NCBI GenBank assembly: GCA_018304205.1
Contig: JAGVWR010000016.1
Span: forward strand, 1 to 42,636
Length of the DNA stretch: 42,636 nt
Reading direction: 5' to 3'
Source of the DNA: Candidatus Pacearchaeota archaeon
GTDB taxonomy: Archaea; Nanobdellota; Nanobdellia; Pacearchaeales; GW2011-AR1
The first letter of the stretch is position 1. Each line of letters starts with the position of its first letter. The position numbers were made by a program, and so were the translations under genes. Below the pieces are notes generated by a model. It was not told where the DNA came from and did no database searches. It worked only from the letters and a program-made list of their open reading frames with translations. Shown here in pieces: positions 25,318-33,525 of this stretch.

Positions 25318-25592
25318 AAATAAAATCAAATATGCAATCGAGGAGAAGATACTTGTTAATTAATGGAACAGAAGAAAGCGTGAACAAAGCAATATTAGAA
25401 GGATTGGGAGCAATAGGGTGGGCTAAAGCATCCCCTATATTTGTTGACGTAAGAAAAGACAAAAAAGAAGGAGAAATTATTCTTGCTATTGACCGAAAAG
25501 AAATAAATAATGTGAGATCTGCTTTTGAATTAAGCGAAGAAAACATTAAGGTGAAAAGAGTTTCCGGGACACTGAAAGGCTTGGAGAAATAA
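25314..25592 (+). CDS. rnp2: RNase P protein component 2 (Pop5)
   Basis: The 92-residue protein fits the Pop5/Rpp14 family of archaeal RNase P proteins. It opens with RRRYLLINGT, has the helix ILEGLGAIGWAKASPIFVDV containing the typical G-x-x-x-A-x-x-S-P, then DRKEINNVRSAFEL, and closes with VKRVSGTLKGLEK, like the VSGTIK end of Pop5. Pop5 pairs with Rpp30 to stabilise the catalytic domain of RNase P RNA, which trims the 5' ends of tRNAs. It is shorter than typical (about 120 residues) at the N-terminus, as expected in a reduced genome. Confidence 0.78.
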   Translation: MKIKSNMQSRRRYLLINGTEESVNKAILEGLGAIGWAKASPIFVDVRKDKKEGEIILAIDRKEINNVRSAFELSEENIKVKRVSGTLKGLEK

Positions 25593-25593
25593 A

Positions 25594-27423
25594 TTATTTA
25601 CCTTTTGAATAAGTCTCAATCGCTTTTCTTACAATTAACTTTCTTTCTTCGAATTGTCTTCTTGGAACTATTGAACCAACAATTTCATTTAAAGTAGTAA
25701 CTCCTTCAAGTACTAAGTCAAGACTTGAATCTAAAAGAGTGGGTAAACCTTTATCTACCATAAGTTTTTGATAAGGAAACATAGATCTTTCTCCTTTTCC
25801 TATTAAATCTCTTTCTTCTTCCCCTATCACCCAAATTTCTGGAACAACTGTTCTACCTTTATAACCAAGGCCATTACAATATGTACAATCTTGCTCTCTG
25901 CTTTTACGTGCTTTATAAAGTTTTAATCCTGAAACTATATCTTCTTTTGCTAATTCGTTTATTTCTGCACTTGCGTCATACTCTTCCTTACAGTCTGGAC
26001 AAAGAACTCTAGCCAGTCTCTGAGCTACAACTCCTGTTAAGCTTGCTTGAATATCAGAATTATCAACGTCAAAGTCACTAAGTCTTGTAAGAACTGAAAT
26101 TGCATCATTGGTGTGCATTGTACTAAATACTAAATGTCCTGTTTTTGCAGCTTCAATTGTTGCTTGTGCTGTTTCTCTATCTCTTGTTTCTCCTACTAAG
26201 ATAATATCTGGATCTTGTCTTAAATATGCCCTTAATGAATTACTAAATCCCCATTCTGCTCTATTATTTACTTGACTCTGATTTATTCCTTCAATTTCCA
26301 TTTCTATTGGATCTTCTATTGTTACAATATTAACGTCTTCTGTATTCAATTCGCTTAACGCTGCGTAAAGAGTTGTCGACTTTCCAGAACCAGTTGGACC
26401 CGTAACAAAGATTAGACCATAAGGATTTTTTATTAAATTTCTAAATTCCTTAAGTGGTCTTTCTTTATGCCCTAATTTTTCAAGCGTAAAAAGCTCTTGC
26501 TTTGAACTTAGCAATCTTATTACCATTTTTTCTCTTCCTCGCGTTGGCATCGTGGCAAGTCTCAGATGATATTCTCTTAATGATTCCTGCGTAGCTAGGA
26601 ACTCTTCTGTAAATTCTATTGAGCCATCTTGGGGTCTTCTCTTTTCATCTATTGCCATTTTTGATTCATTCTTAAATAAGGAAATTACTCTTGGAAGAAT
26701 TTTTTGTGCGTTTCTATAATCTTTTGTAACTAAAGATCCATCTATCCTATATCTTACTCTTGTACTTTTATCTTTCATAGGCTCTAAGTGAATGTCTGAA
26801 GCGTTTAATTTTTCTGCAGTCCTTAATATGGCATTGGCTACTTCTCTTGAATCATTGTCTTCATTTGTTCTTTCCATAACTGTTAACATGTACTCTTTTC
26901 TTGCTGCAGGATCTGCAACTAACTTACTTACAGTATCATATTCTTTTGGAGATAATAGAATAAATTCACGCTTCTCTTTTTCCACATCTTTGTTTAGGAC
27001 TACTATTTGTCTAAAAGAATCTGTGATTTCAAAAGGATCCCTTATTTTAAGATTTTCATTTTCTCTTCCAAAATGAGATCTTATACCATAGAGAGTTGTG
27101 AAGTTATTTTGATAATAAACTAAAGGTTTTATAAGTATTCTATCGAAGTAGGGCATGCGAGAGTAAAGAACCGGTTTGGCATCAATAGGATTTTTATCTA
27201 CTTCTGAAACTAAACTCTCTAAATTTGGAAAGTCTAATTCACCAAGCACCTTTGTTGCTAATTTTTGCTCTTTTGCCAAAGCTGTTCTGAGAGAATCTAA
27301 GTCTGTTAGAGGAATTTGATTTTTGTGTATATTACTGAAAGAACGCATTCCTGGATAAAATCTTGGCATGCCTATTGGATTGATTGAAATATCCTTGCTT
27401 ACTTCATTTGACTTATTAACCAT
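25594..27423 (-). CDS. GspE/PilB-type secretion/pilus assembly ATPase
   Basis: The 609-residue protein has the bacterial type II secretion / type IV pilus ATPase layout. An N2-like domain has ASDIHLEPM and RYRIDGSL. The Walker A motif is GPTGSGKSTTLY near residues 341-352, the Asp box is VTIEDPIE, Walker B is DPDIILVGETRD, and the His box is GHLVFSTMHTND. Zinc-binding CPDC (about 475) and CTYC (about 512) close the C-terminal domain. The zinc tetracysteine and RQDPD Walker B mark the GspE/PilB branch, not the archaeal FlaI/ArlI branch. It diverges from four pilin-like genes that could form the fibre it assembles. The membrane platform GspF/PilC and the prepilin peptidase are not in the window. 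Confidence 0.88.
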   Translation of the reverse strand: MVNKSNEVSKDISINPIGMPRFYPGMRSFSNIHKNQIPLTDLDSLRTALAKEQKLATKVLGELDFPNLESLVSEVDKNPIDAKPVLYSRMPYFDRILIKPLVYYQNNFTTLYGIRSHFGRENENLKIRDPFEITDSFRQIVVLNKDVEKEKREFILLSPKEYDTVSKLVADPAARKEYMLTVMERTNEDNDSREVANAILRTAEKLNASDIHLEPMKDKSTRVRYRIDGSLVTKDYRNAQKILPRVISLFKNESKMAIDEKRRPQDGSIEFTEEFLATQESLREYHLRLATMPTRGREKMVIRLLSSKQELFTLEKLGHKERPLKEFRNLIKNPYGLIFVTGPTGSGKSTTLYAALSELNTEDVNIVTIEDPIEMEIEGINQSQVNNRAEWGFSNSLRAYLRQDPDIILVGETRDRETAQATIEAAKTGHLVFSTMHTNDAISVLTRLSDFDVDNSDIQASLTGVVAQRLARVLCPDCKEEYDASAEINELAKEDIVSGLKLYKARKSREQDCTYCNGLGYKGRTVVPEIWVIGEEERDLIGKGERSMFPYQKLMVDKGLPTLLDSSLDLVLEGVTTLNEIVGSIVPRRQFEERKLIVRKAIETYSKGK

Positions 27424-27534
27424 CTTTAGCCTGTATAAGTAGTCCTATTTTAATATTTAGGTTATGAGAAAGATAGAAACTAATTTACTATCAATTGATG
27501 AAACATTCTGTTTGAAATTAATTGTTCCTATGTT

Positions 27535-27582
27535 AAGGATTAAATGAATGATCCTTGCATTAAAGCTTTCAGAAAGCTTTAA
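27535..27582 (+). promoter_or_regulatory. Tandem hairpins before the pilin operon
   Basis: AAGGAT (27535-27540) can pair with ATCCTT (27551-27556), and TTAAAGCTT (27560-27568) pairs perfectly with AAGCTTTAA (27574-27582) around a five-base loop, followed by a T-rich run. The element sits 25 bases before the first pilin ATG. It may be a leader structure or a terminator for an upstream short transcript. The 27424-27606 spacer otherwise holds only a 27-codon ORF without support. Confidence 0.4.
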
Positions 27583-27606
27583 TTATCTCTTTTTGTTAAA
27601 ACTTAA

Positions 27607-28113
27607 ATGAACAAAAGGGGGCAGGATGTTTTTGGGATGTCTTTTGGAATGATTTTTGGAATTATTATTATTGCCGCTATAATTGCTGTAGCATTTTATG
27701 TTATAGCCCACTTCTTGAATTTGCAGAAATGTACAGATACTAGTTTGCTTTATAATGATTTACAAAATGAAGTAGATAAAGCATGGAAATCTACAAATTA
27801 TCAGGATACTTTCTCTGTTAAATTGCCTTCAGGAATTGATTTTGTTTGTTTTGGTTTTCTAAATCAGTCTGCATCAAATTTAAATGATAGAGAAAAACAA
27901 GATTCACTTGATGAAGAATACTCTTCTAGAAGCAAGGATAACTTGTTTTTGTATCCTGCTAAAAAAACATGTAACTTAGATCTCGGAGCTAATAAAATAA
28001 ATCATGTCGAGATTAATGGATTTTTCTGCGTGGAAAAAGAAAACGGAAAACTAGATGTAAAATTATCAAAGAGTAGCAGTGAGGCTCTAGTTAAAATATT
28101 AAATGATAAATAA
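27607..28113 (+). CDS. Pilin-like protein with class III signal peptide (1 of 4)
   Basis: The start MNKRGQDVFG has the archaeal class III signal: short, basic, with cleavage expected after Gly5. A hydrophobic helix follows (SFGMIFGIIIIAAIIAVAFY). The mature part (about 130 residues) is a globular exported domain with cysteines in LQKCTDT, DFVCFG, KTCNLD and FFCVEK. Archaeal prepilin peptidase removes the basic leader, and the hydrophobic helix packs into a type IV-pilus-like filament. The gene overlaps the next by 11 bases. Confidence 0.75.
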   Translation: MNKRGQDVFGMSFGMIFGIIIIAAIIAVAFYVIAHFLNLQKCTDTSLLYNDLQNEVDKAWKSTNYQDTFSVKLPSGIDFVCFGFLNQSASNLNDREKQDSLDEEYSSRSKDNLFLYPAKKTCNLDLGANKINHVEINGFFCVEKENGKLDVKLSKSSSEALVKILNDK

Positions 28114-29053
28114 AAAAGGATTTGAGTTTAGCTTTGCATGGTTATTTGCCATAATTGTTGGAGCAGCCATAATATTCTTCGCTATTTATGCGACAACAAA
28201 TTTAATTTCTACTGAGAGAAGAGTTGGGGATAGTGAAAGTGCAAAACAGATTGGAATACTGCTGAGTCCGATTGAAACAAGTTTGGAAGATGTAAAAACT
28301 GCTGAAATTACATTTCCAACTGAAACAAGACTGCTAAATGATTGTTATGAGAAAGGTAATTTTGGAAGGCAGAATATACAGGTATCAAGTAAACTTGGGG
28401 TTGGAAAAGAGTTTGATTTTCCTGGAGAGCCAAGTACATTTTATAATAAATACATATTTTCAGAAGAGATTGTGCAGGCAAAAAGGATGAAAGTTTTTGC
28501 AAGACCTTTCTCTTTCCCATTTAAAGTGGCAGATCTCACTTTTATTTTTAATGCGGATAGAACTATCTGTTTTATTAATCCTCCTGGTGAAATTGAAGAA
28601 GAGATGACTGACTTAAATCTTGAAAATATAAAGATTGTGGACTCTTTGGACGAATGCGACGAAGGAAGAAAAATTTGTTTTGATCTTGTAAATAGAAATT
28701 GCGATGCAGAGGTATCTACCTTAAGTAATAGTGTTAAGATAGATAATAAAATAATGTATTATGGTGATGATTTTGACAACGCTCTTCTTTATGGAACAAT
28801 ATTTTCAACACCAGAAATTTATGAGTGTCAGTTAAAAAGGTTGATGAAAAGGACGAGTGAACTATCTTTGTTATATCTTGAAAAAACAGAATATTTGACT
28901 GCAAAGGGATGCAGTTCTAATCTTGAGTCTGGTCTAAGAACTCTTGCAGACGGTTCTGCTGCTATTAATAGCTCGTTCGGAATAAGAAATTTGGAAACAA
29001 CAGCAGATGAACTGGGGAGGAGAAATGCACAGCTTATATGCAGATTATTCTAA
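28103..29053 (+). CDS. Pilin-like protein with class III signal peptide (2 of 4)
   Basis: MINKKGFEFS carries the KKG cleavage site, followed by the hydrophobic segment FAWLFAIIVGAAIIFFAIYA. At 316 residues it is the largest of the four. Its exported domain has several cysteines (for example DECDEGRKICFD, NRNCDAE, YECQLK and KGCSSN), and may be the tip or minor pilin because of its size. The C-terminal 29 bases overlap the chosen start of the third gene, all in one operon. Confidence 0.7.
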   Translation: MINKKGFEFSFAWLFAIIVGAAIIFFAIYATTNLISTERRVGDSESAKQIGILLSPIETSLEDVKTAEITFPTETRLLNDCYEKGNFGRQNIQVSSKLGVGKEFDFPGEPSTFYNKYIFSEEIVQAKRMKVFARPFSFPFKVADLTFIFNADRTICFINPPGEIEEEMTDLNLENIKIVDSLDECDEGRKICFDLVNRNCDAEVSTLSNSVKIDNKIMYYGDDFDNALLYGTIFSTPEIYECQLKRLMKRTSELSLLYLEKTEYLTAKGCSSNLESGLRTLADGSAAINSSFGIRNLETTADELGRRNAQLICRLF

Positions 29054-29546
29054 AAAAGGACAAGTAAAAATACAGCAAATGGCTTTTGTCTTAGTGGCTA
29101 TAATGATTTTCTTTGGTCTTGTTTCACTTTTTTACTTTTCTATAAGGATCGCTAACCTTGAACAGAGTGCAGTTTCACTAAAAGAGGAAGATGCTAAAGA
29201 ACTTGTAAGAAAACTGTCTTCCTCTCCTGAATTTATTTTTTCTGCTAATGATTGCTCAAATTGCATCGATCTTGATAAAGTTCTAATTTTGGGAGAAAGA
29301 AGAGCATATGAGAATTTCTGGAAACTTGACTATTTAGAGATTGAAAAAGTGGTTTCTAAGACAGATAAACAGTGCAATAGAGGGAATTATCCTGATTGCA
29401 AGTTTATAAAAGTCGTAAATGAAACAAACGACTACGGAAGTGTTGTTTCTGCTTTTGTTTCATTATGTTATTGGGAGAGTAATAAAGGAGGATATGTTAA
29501 ATGCGAGCTTGGGAGAATACATGTGTCTGGGGAGGGAATAAAATGA
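29025..29546 (+). CDS. Pilin-like protein with class III signal peptide (3 of 4)
   Basis: I chose the ATG at 29025 because GGGGAGGAG lies just upstream as a ribosome-binding site; an ATG 18 bases earlier is possible. The leader MHSLYADYSKKGQ ends in the KKGQ processing site, followed by IQQMAFVLVAIMIFFGLVSL. The 173-residue product has paired cysteines in NDCSNCID and more in KQCNRGNYPDCKF, suggesting disulphides outside the cell. Its stop overlaps the next start as ATGA (29543-29546). Confidence 0.7.
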   Translation: MHSLYADYSKKGQVKIQQMAFVLVAIMIFFGLVSLFYFSIRIANLEQSAVSLKEEDAKELVRKLSSSPEFIFSANDCSNCIDLDKVLILGERRAYENFWKLDYLEIEKVVSKTDKQCNRGNYPDCKFIKVVNETNDYGSVVSAFVSLCYWESNKGGYVKCELGRIHVSGEGIK

Positions 29547-30046
29547 GAATAAATAAGAAAGGACAGGAAGAAATAGTTGGATTTGTACTTGTTATAGTCC
29601 TTGTGGCCGTTATTTTCTTGATATTCGTAGGTATCTTCGTTAGACAGGACTCTAACTCAACAAGACAGGAGAGTATAGAAGTGTACCAGTTTTTAGATTC
29701 ATTTATGCAGCACACAAGCGAATGTGCTATAGGGTTTGAACCTGCTTATTCTAATGTTGGAGAATTAATTCAGCAATGTTACTCTAACTCTGAGTGTACT
29801 ACTGGGAAATCTGCTTGCAGCATTCTGAACGATACTCTTGAAGAAATATTGGATTTAAGCTGGAATGTTGGAGAAGACAGACCAATAAAAGGGTATATCT
29901 TTGAGGCTAAATTTGATTCCAATTTGAGTTCAAATAACATTATTGAGGTTAAAAGGGGTGAATGTGGACAAAGCGTGAGGGGTTCTGAATACTTGATACC
30001 TGCATTTCCCGGAACTATTGTAAGTTCATTTAACTTATGCTTTTAA
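29543..30046 (+). CDS. Pilin-like protein with class III signal peptide (4 of 4)
   Basis: MRINKKGQEEIVGFVLVIVL is a textbook class III signal, with cleavage between Gly and Gln and Glu near mature position 3. GGGAGGG before the ATG at 29543 supports this start over one 42 bases upstream. The 167-residue product has a long hydrophobic helix and a globular domain with cysteines (SECAIG, QQCYSNSECTTGK, SACS, GECGQS, NLCF). The conserved mature start makes it a candidate for the major subunit of this four-pilin set. Confidence 0.75.
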   Translation: MRINKKGQEEIVGFVLVIVLVAVIFLIFVGIFVRQDSNSTRQESIEVYQFLDSFMQHTSECAIGFEPAYSNVGELIQQCYSNSECTTGKSACSILNDTLEEILDLSWNVGEDRPIKGYIFEAKFDSNLSSNNIIEVKRGECGQSVRGSEYLIPAFPGTIVSSFNLCF

Positions 30047-30052
30047 TAATTC

Positions 30053-30412
30053 TTAAATGCTTATTTGGAGGTATATGGAGTCCACAACTATTACTGGTTT
30101 AAGTCTTTCTCTTTTACCTGTTTTTTCTGAAAGCATGTCAATAAATCCAAACCTTTCAAGAAGTTTTATATCTTCTGAAACAGATTTAAAGTCCCTTTTT
30201 AGTATTTTTGCCAGCTCATAAATAGATTTTGGATTTTTTGTTTTAATTGTATGGAGAATTTTTGCTTTTTGGTTACTTAATAATTTTCTTAGTGCTGAAA
30301 GACCTTCAAAATCATATTCTTCCTGCTCTCCTGAGAATCTTTTAAAGAAAGTGTTGAAAGTTCCTGCTTTATCGACGATAGTTATTTCCCTTGTTTTTGT
30401 TCTTTGAGCCAT
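30053..30412 (-). CDS. Winged-helix transcriptional regulator, HVO_A0114-like
   Basis: The 119-residue protein has a winged helix-turn-helix. KAKILHTIKTKNPKSIYELA leads into the recognition region AKILKRDFKSVSEDIKLLER, followed by the wing GFIDMLSEKTGKRERLKPVI. This resembles the HVO_A0114 family of small archaeal DNA-binding proteins, related to MarR/ArsR types. It is divergent from the S-layer gene and convergent with the pilin operon, so it may control surface structures or itself. Its promoter TATA (30437-30447, minus) is 25 bases before the ATG. Confidence 0.7.
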   Translation of the reverse strand: MAQRTKTREITIVDKAGTFNTFFKRFSGEQEEYDFEGLSALRKLLSNQKAKILHTIKTKNPKSIYELAKILKRDFKSVSEDIKLLERFGFIDMLSEKTGKRERLKPVIVVDSIYLQISI

Positions 30413-30436
30413 ATTGTTATATTAATAACTACTTCT

Positions 30437-30447
30437 GTATTTATATG
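30437..30447 (-). promoter_or_regulatory. TATA box of the HTH regulator gene
   Basis: Minus-strand CATATAAATAC lies 25-35 bases upstream of the ATG at 30412. Confidence 0.45.
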
Positions 30448-30568
30448 TTTTTATTCATTAGATAAATAGATATATCTAAATTAAAATACCCTATATAGAC
30501 CCATTTCCTACTTTTTCAATTTTTTTTGTTTTCAAAAATATTGTATTAAATCGTAGTAACAACACAAA

Positions 30569-30578
30569 CTTTATAAAT
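30569..30578 (+). promoter_or_regulatory. TATA box of the S-layer gene
   Basis: CTTTATAAAT is the best TATA-like element before the S-layer gene and is followed by an A-rich run. Transcription would start near 30600, giving an unusually long leader of about 170 bases, where most genes here appear leaderless. A weaker alternative is TTTTTAAAGG at 30635-30644. Confidence 0.45.
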
Positions 30579-30659
30579 AAAAAAATAGGTCTCTTCGACA
30601 CTACTTTCGTTTAATCCTCTTTTTAGGGAAAGCTTTTTAAAGGCACTTGGATTTTAGTA

Positions 30660-30754
30660 TCTTAACCTTAGGCTTATATGCCATGACGGATCTTAATTGA
30701 TCTCCTCAAAGAGGTGCCCTGCGGGGCTGTCAAGGTTAAGAGCTGAAAGGAGGT
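30660..30754 (+). promoter_or_regulatory. Folded 5' leader and strong ribosome-binding site of the S-layer gene
   Basis: TCTTAACCTT (30660-30669) pairs perfectly over 10 bases with AAGGTTAAGA (30732-30741). The arms enclose smaller hairpins, including GATC-TTAATT-GATC, CTC-AAA-GAG and GCCC-TGC-GGGGC. GAAAGGAGGT at 30745-30754 is a full Shine-Dalgarno sequence about 14 bases before the ATG. A stable leader would suit a very abundant protein. Confidence 0.5.
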
Positions 30755-30768
30755 TTTATAAAAAGAGT

Positions 30769-33387
30769 ATGTTAATAAATTTCAGAAAAATTGCATCTGT
30801 GCTAAGTAGCGCATTAATGATTGGTTCTACAGTCGGTTTGGCTGCAGCCGCAAACTATCCAGCTCCTTTCATTTCAGGAGGGAATGCTGATGTTGCTGTT
30901 GTATACGGATCAACTGCTGCAACTACAGACTTAGTTGCTGTTACCGATGTTACTGCTAACTTACAAGCTGCTTTAGCAGCTCAGACTGCAACTACTGGAA
31001 CAACAGGCGGAGGATCTGTTAGTGGAGAGGCCGCACCATTATTTACTAGTGGTACAAAATTGTATATCAACGATAGTTTAAATGCTGTAAAAAGTATTTT
31101 AACTGAGACTGAACTTCCAACATTGTTGGCTGACGGAACTTTCTCAGGAAACGTTGATGCTACATATACGCAATCTTTGATACTTGGAACAAATCCATCA
31201 GTAACATTTGCAAAGCAACCAACAAGTTCAGATGATCCTGAATTTGGTTTGACAATGAGTACAACTCAAGCAAACTATATTTACAATGCAACAGTTACTT
31301 TCAATAAAGTAGTTAATTTCACACATGGAGATTCCAAAGGTGAAGATATCACTTTGTTTGGACAAAGATTTACAATTGCATCCGCAACAGACAATACAAA
31401 TCTTGTATTGTTAAAAACAGCTGAGAAATTAAGTTTGACCAGCAATGATCCTACTGCTGAAGTTACACTAGAAGGCGCAACCTACACGGTTGAATTGGTT
31501 TCCGCATCTGATACTTCTGCGACAGTAAAAATTACAGACAGTAACGGAAATAGCGAAACTAAAGAAATCAATGAGAACGCATCTAAGACGATTAACGGAA
31601 TCACTGTTGCTATTACAAATGCAGACGAAACTAACTTAAAGTTATCTGCTTCAGTAATCGCAGGTGCTGAAAAAGTCACCTTAACAGACGGTAGTTCTGT
31701 AACAATTGGGGAAGATGCTGATGTCATTGATGGAACCTTAGCAACATTCTCAAACGCAAGTATTGCATCCGGAACAACAAAGCTTACATTAAGCGTTGTT
31801 GCACCTAACTCTGATGAAGACGCTATCTTGCCAGGAAAGACGTTTATGGATCCTGTCTTTGGAAGTTTCAAAATAGACTTCGCAGGATTAAATATTCCTC
31901 AGGATAATGATGCGAGAGAAACTTTCAGTTTCAATCCATCAGGAGATGATAAAATGGAACTTACATTTACCGATTATAGAGGTAGTGAAAAGAACGTCCA
32001 ATACGCTAGAAACGTTAGCGGATTCAATGTCTTACAAGTAGATTCAGACGGAAGAAATATGAGCGTATTTGAGGCTGCTAGAACTTACAGAAATGAATAT
32101 ATAGTTGTCGGAAATGAAGATGAAGGATACTTGTTAAGAGTTTCCCAAATCACAAACCAAACAACTGGTTTCACGGACGATAAAATAAGATTCGTTGACG
32201 TAATGTCAGGTGGTACTTATGACGCTACGACTCCTTCTGCCGAAGGAACAACAACTGTTACCGTCGGAGGAAAAGTATATTCTCTAACATATTTGGGAGC
32301 TTCCACTGCTTCAGAAGATACAAGATCGATAAGATTGAACTATCCTGATAGCACAGGAACTGGGGCTGCTGTTGTCTATCCAACAATACAAACTAGCAAA
32401 GGATCTAAATTGGCATTTTACAAGCCAATTAATATTACCTTAGCAAATTGGGATGGAGCAACAAACAACCTTACATCATTAAGATTCCCAGATGGAGATG
32501 GATATACAGACGTAGCTATAGTAGATGGAGCTGCTGGAGGAAACTTTAGCTTTGGAGGTTCAGAAGTAAACTTTACTTCAACAAGAAGCGCTGACGCTGC
32601 AGTTGGTAAATTGAGATATAATGCGACAAGCACTCAAATAAACCAATTGTACTTAAGATTGGAAAATCCAACCACGGGCGTTGTACTTGATGTACCTTCA
32701 GTTATTATCTTTGAAGAAAAAGATGATAACAGTGAACATCAGGCAATAGTAATCCCAATGGCAACCGACTCAACAAGTAGTAAAGTTGGAGTTAGTGCTG
32801 TGGTAAGAACATGGGGTGAGGGAGATTATCCTGCAGTTACCTTAGCAAGTGATAGTGATATCACTGAAGAGGCTGACTTGTGGGGTATAATTGCAACTAT
32901 TGATTCTAATGATGCAGATCAGAAGAAGGCAACAGTTACATATCCAGATGAGCAGATTTATGCTCAGCTTTATGTAGGTGAAGAAAGTTCTGCAATAACT
33001 GCAGGCACTACTTCAAGCGGAACAGTCAAAGAATTGGGAAGTGTTTCAGTTGCAGACTCAGAAGTGAGTTCAGTATCAGGTAAGAACTTGATAGTTATCG
33101 GTGGTAGTTGCGTAAATACAGAAGCTGCTAGTTTGCTAGGAGGCTCATCCGCAATATGCGGCGCTGACTGGGAGACTAAGACCGGAGTTGGATCTGGAAG
33201 CTTCTTGATCGAATCATTTAGTAGATCAGGAGGAAAAGTTGCAACATTAGTTGCAGGATACAATGCCGGAGATACATCAAAAGCTGCTAAGTACTTGACT
33301 ACACAGAAACCTGCTACAGACGCTGGCAAGAAATATGTTGGCTCAGTAGCTACAAGTGCTACACTAGTTGAGACACCATCAGCTTAG
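30769..33387 (+). CDS. S-layer protein
   Basis: The 872-residue protein begins with a secretion signal: basic NFRK, then the hydrophobic IASVLSSALMIGSTVGLAAA. The exported chain is rich in Thr, Ser, Ala, Gly and Asp. I count 13 N-X-S/T sequons, for example NAT, NFT, NVS, NMS, NQT, NIT, NLT and NFS. The last 100 residues (LIVIGGSCVNTEAASLL, then ATLVAGYNAGDTSKAAKYL) carry the C-terminal pattern of archaeal S-layer proteins of the type found in Methanococcus. It should be the main wall protein and the principal substrate of AglB. The ATG at 30769 follows the ribosome-binding site; upstream in-frame codons are leader RNA. A T-rich terminator follows. Confidence 0.88.
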   Translation: MLINFRKIASVLSSALMIGSTVGLAAAANYPAPFISGGNADVAVVYGSTAATTDLVAVTDVTANLQAALAAQTATTGTTGGGSVSGEAAPLFTSGTKLYINDSLNAVKSILTETELPTLLADGTFSGNVDATYTQSLILGTNPSVTFAKQPTSSDDPEFGLTMSTTQANYIYNATVTFNKVVNFTHGDSKGEDITLFGQRFTIASATDNTNLVLLKTAEKLSLTSNDPTAEVTLEGATYTVELVSASDTSATVKITDSNGNSETKEINENASKTINGITVAITNADETNLKLSASVIAGAEKVTLTDGSSVTIGEDADVIDGTLATFSNASIASGTTKLTLSVVAPNSDEDAILPGKTFMDPVFGSFKIDFAGLNIPQDNDARETFSFNPSGDDKMELTFTDYRGSEKNVQYARNVSGFNVLQVDSDGRNMSVFEAARTYRNEYIVVGNEDEGYLLRVSQITNQTTGFTDDKIRFVDVMSGGTYDATTPSAEGTTTVTVGGKVYSLTYLGASTASEDTRSIRLNYPDSTGTGAAVVYPTIQTSKGSKLAFYKPINITLANWDGATNNLTSLRFPDGDGYTDVAIVDGAAGGNFSFGGSEVNFTSTRSADAAVGKLRYNATSTQINQLYLRLENPTTGVVLDVPSVIIFEEKDDNSEHQAIVIPMATDSTSSKVGVSAVVRTWGEGDYPAVTLASDSDITEEADLWGIIATIDSNDADQKKATVTYPDEQIYAQLYVGEESSAITAGTTSSGTVKELGSVSVADSEVSSVSGKNLIVIGGSCVNTEAASLLGGSSAICGADWETKTGVGSGSFLIESFSRSGGKVATLVAGYNAGDTSKAAKYLTTQKPATDAGKKYVGSVATSATLVETPSA

Positions 33388-33404
33388 TAAGAAGTGAAAA
33401 AAAA

Positions 33405-33440
33405 TTTTTTTATTTTTTTTTTAATATTTTTTTATTTTTT
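33405..33440 (+). terminator. Poly-T terminator after the S-layer gene
   Basis: Just after the stop, a run of A (33397-33404) is followed by long T tracts broken by single A residues. Archaeal RNA polymerase terminates efficiently on such oligo-T tracts, and the position after a highly expressed gene fits. Confidence 0.7.
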
Positions 33441-33525
33441 CTATTATTATTTTTAGGAGTTAGTTAGAACTGGGGGCTAAAATAATTAGCGTAACATTTA
33501 TATTAGAAGATATTTTTACTAAAAT

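Noticed and set aside
27465..27548. 27-codon ORF before the pilin operon
   Set aside because: It has no ribosome-binding site, recognisable motif or promoter, and lies in an AT-rich spacer.
31482..33329. Several minus-strand ORFs inside the S-layer gene
   Set aside because: They are frame shadows of a strongly coding, codon-biased gene.
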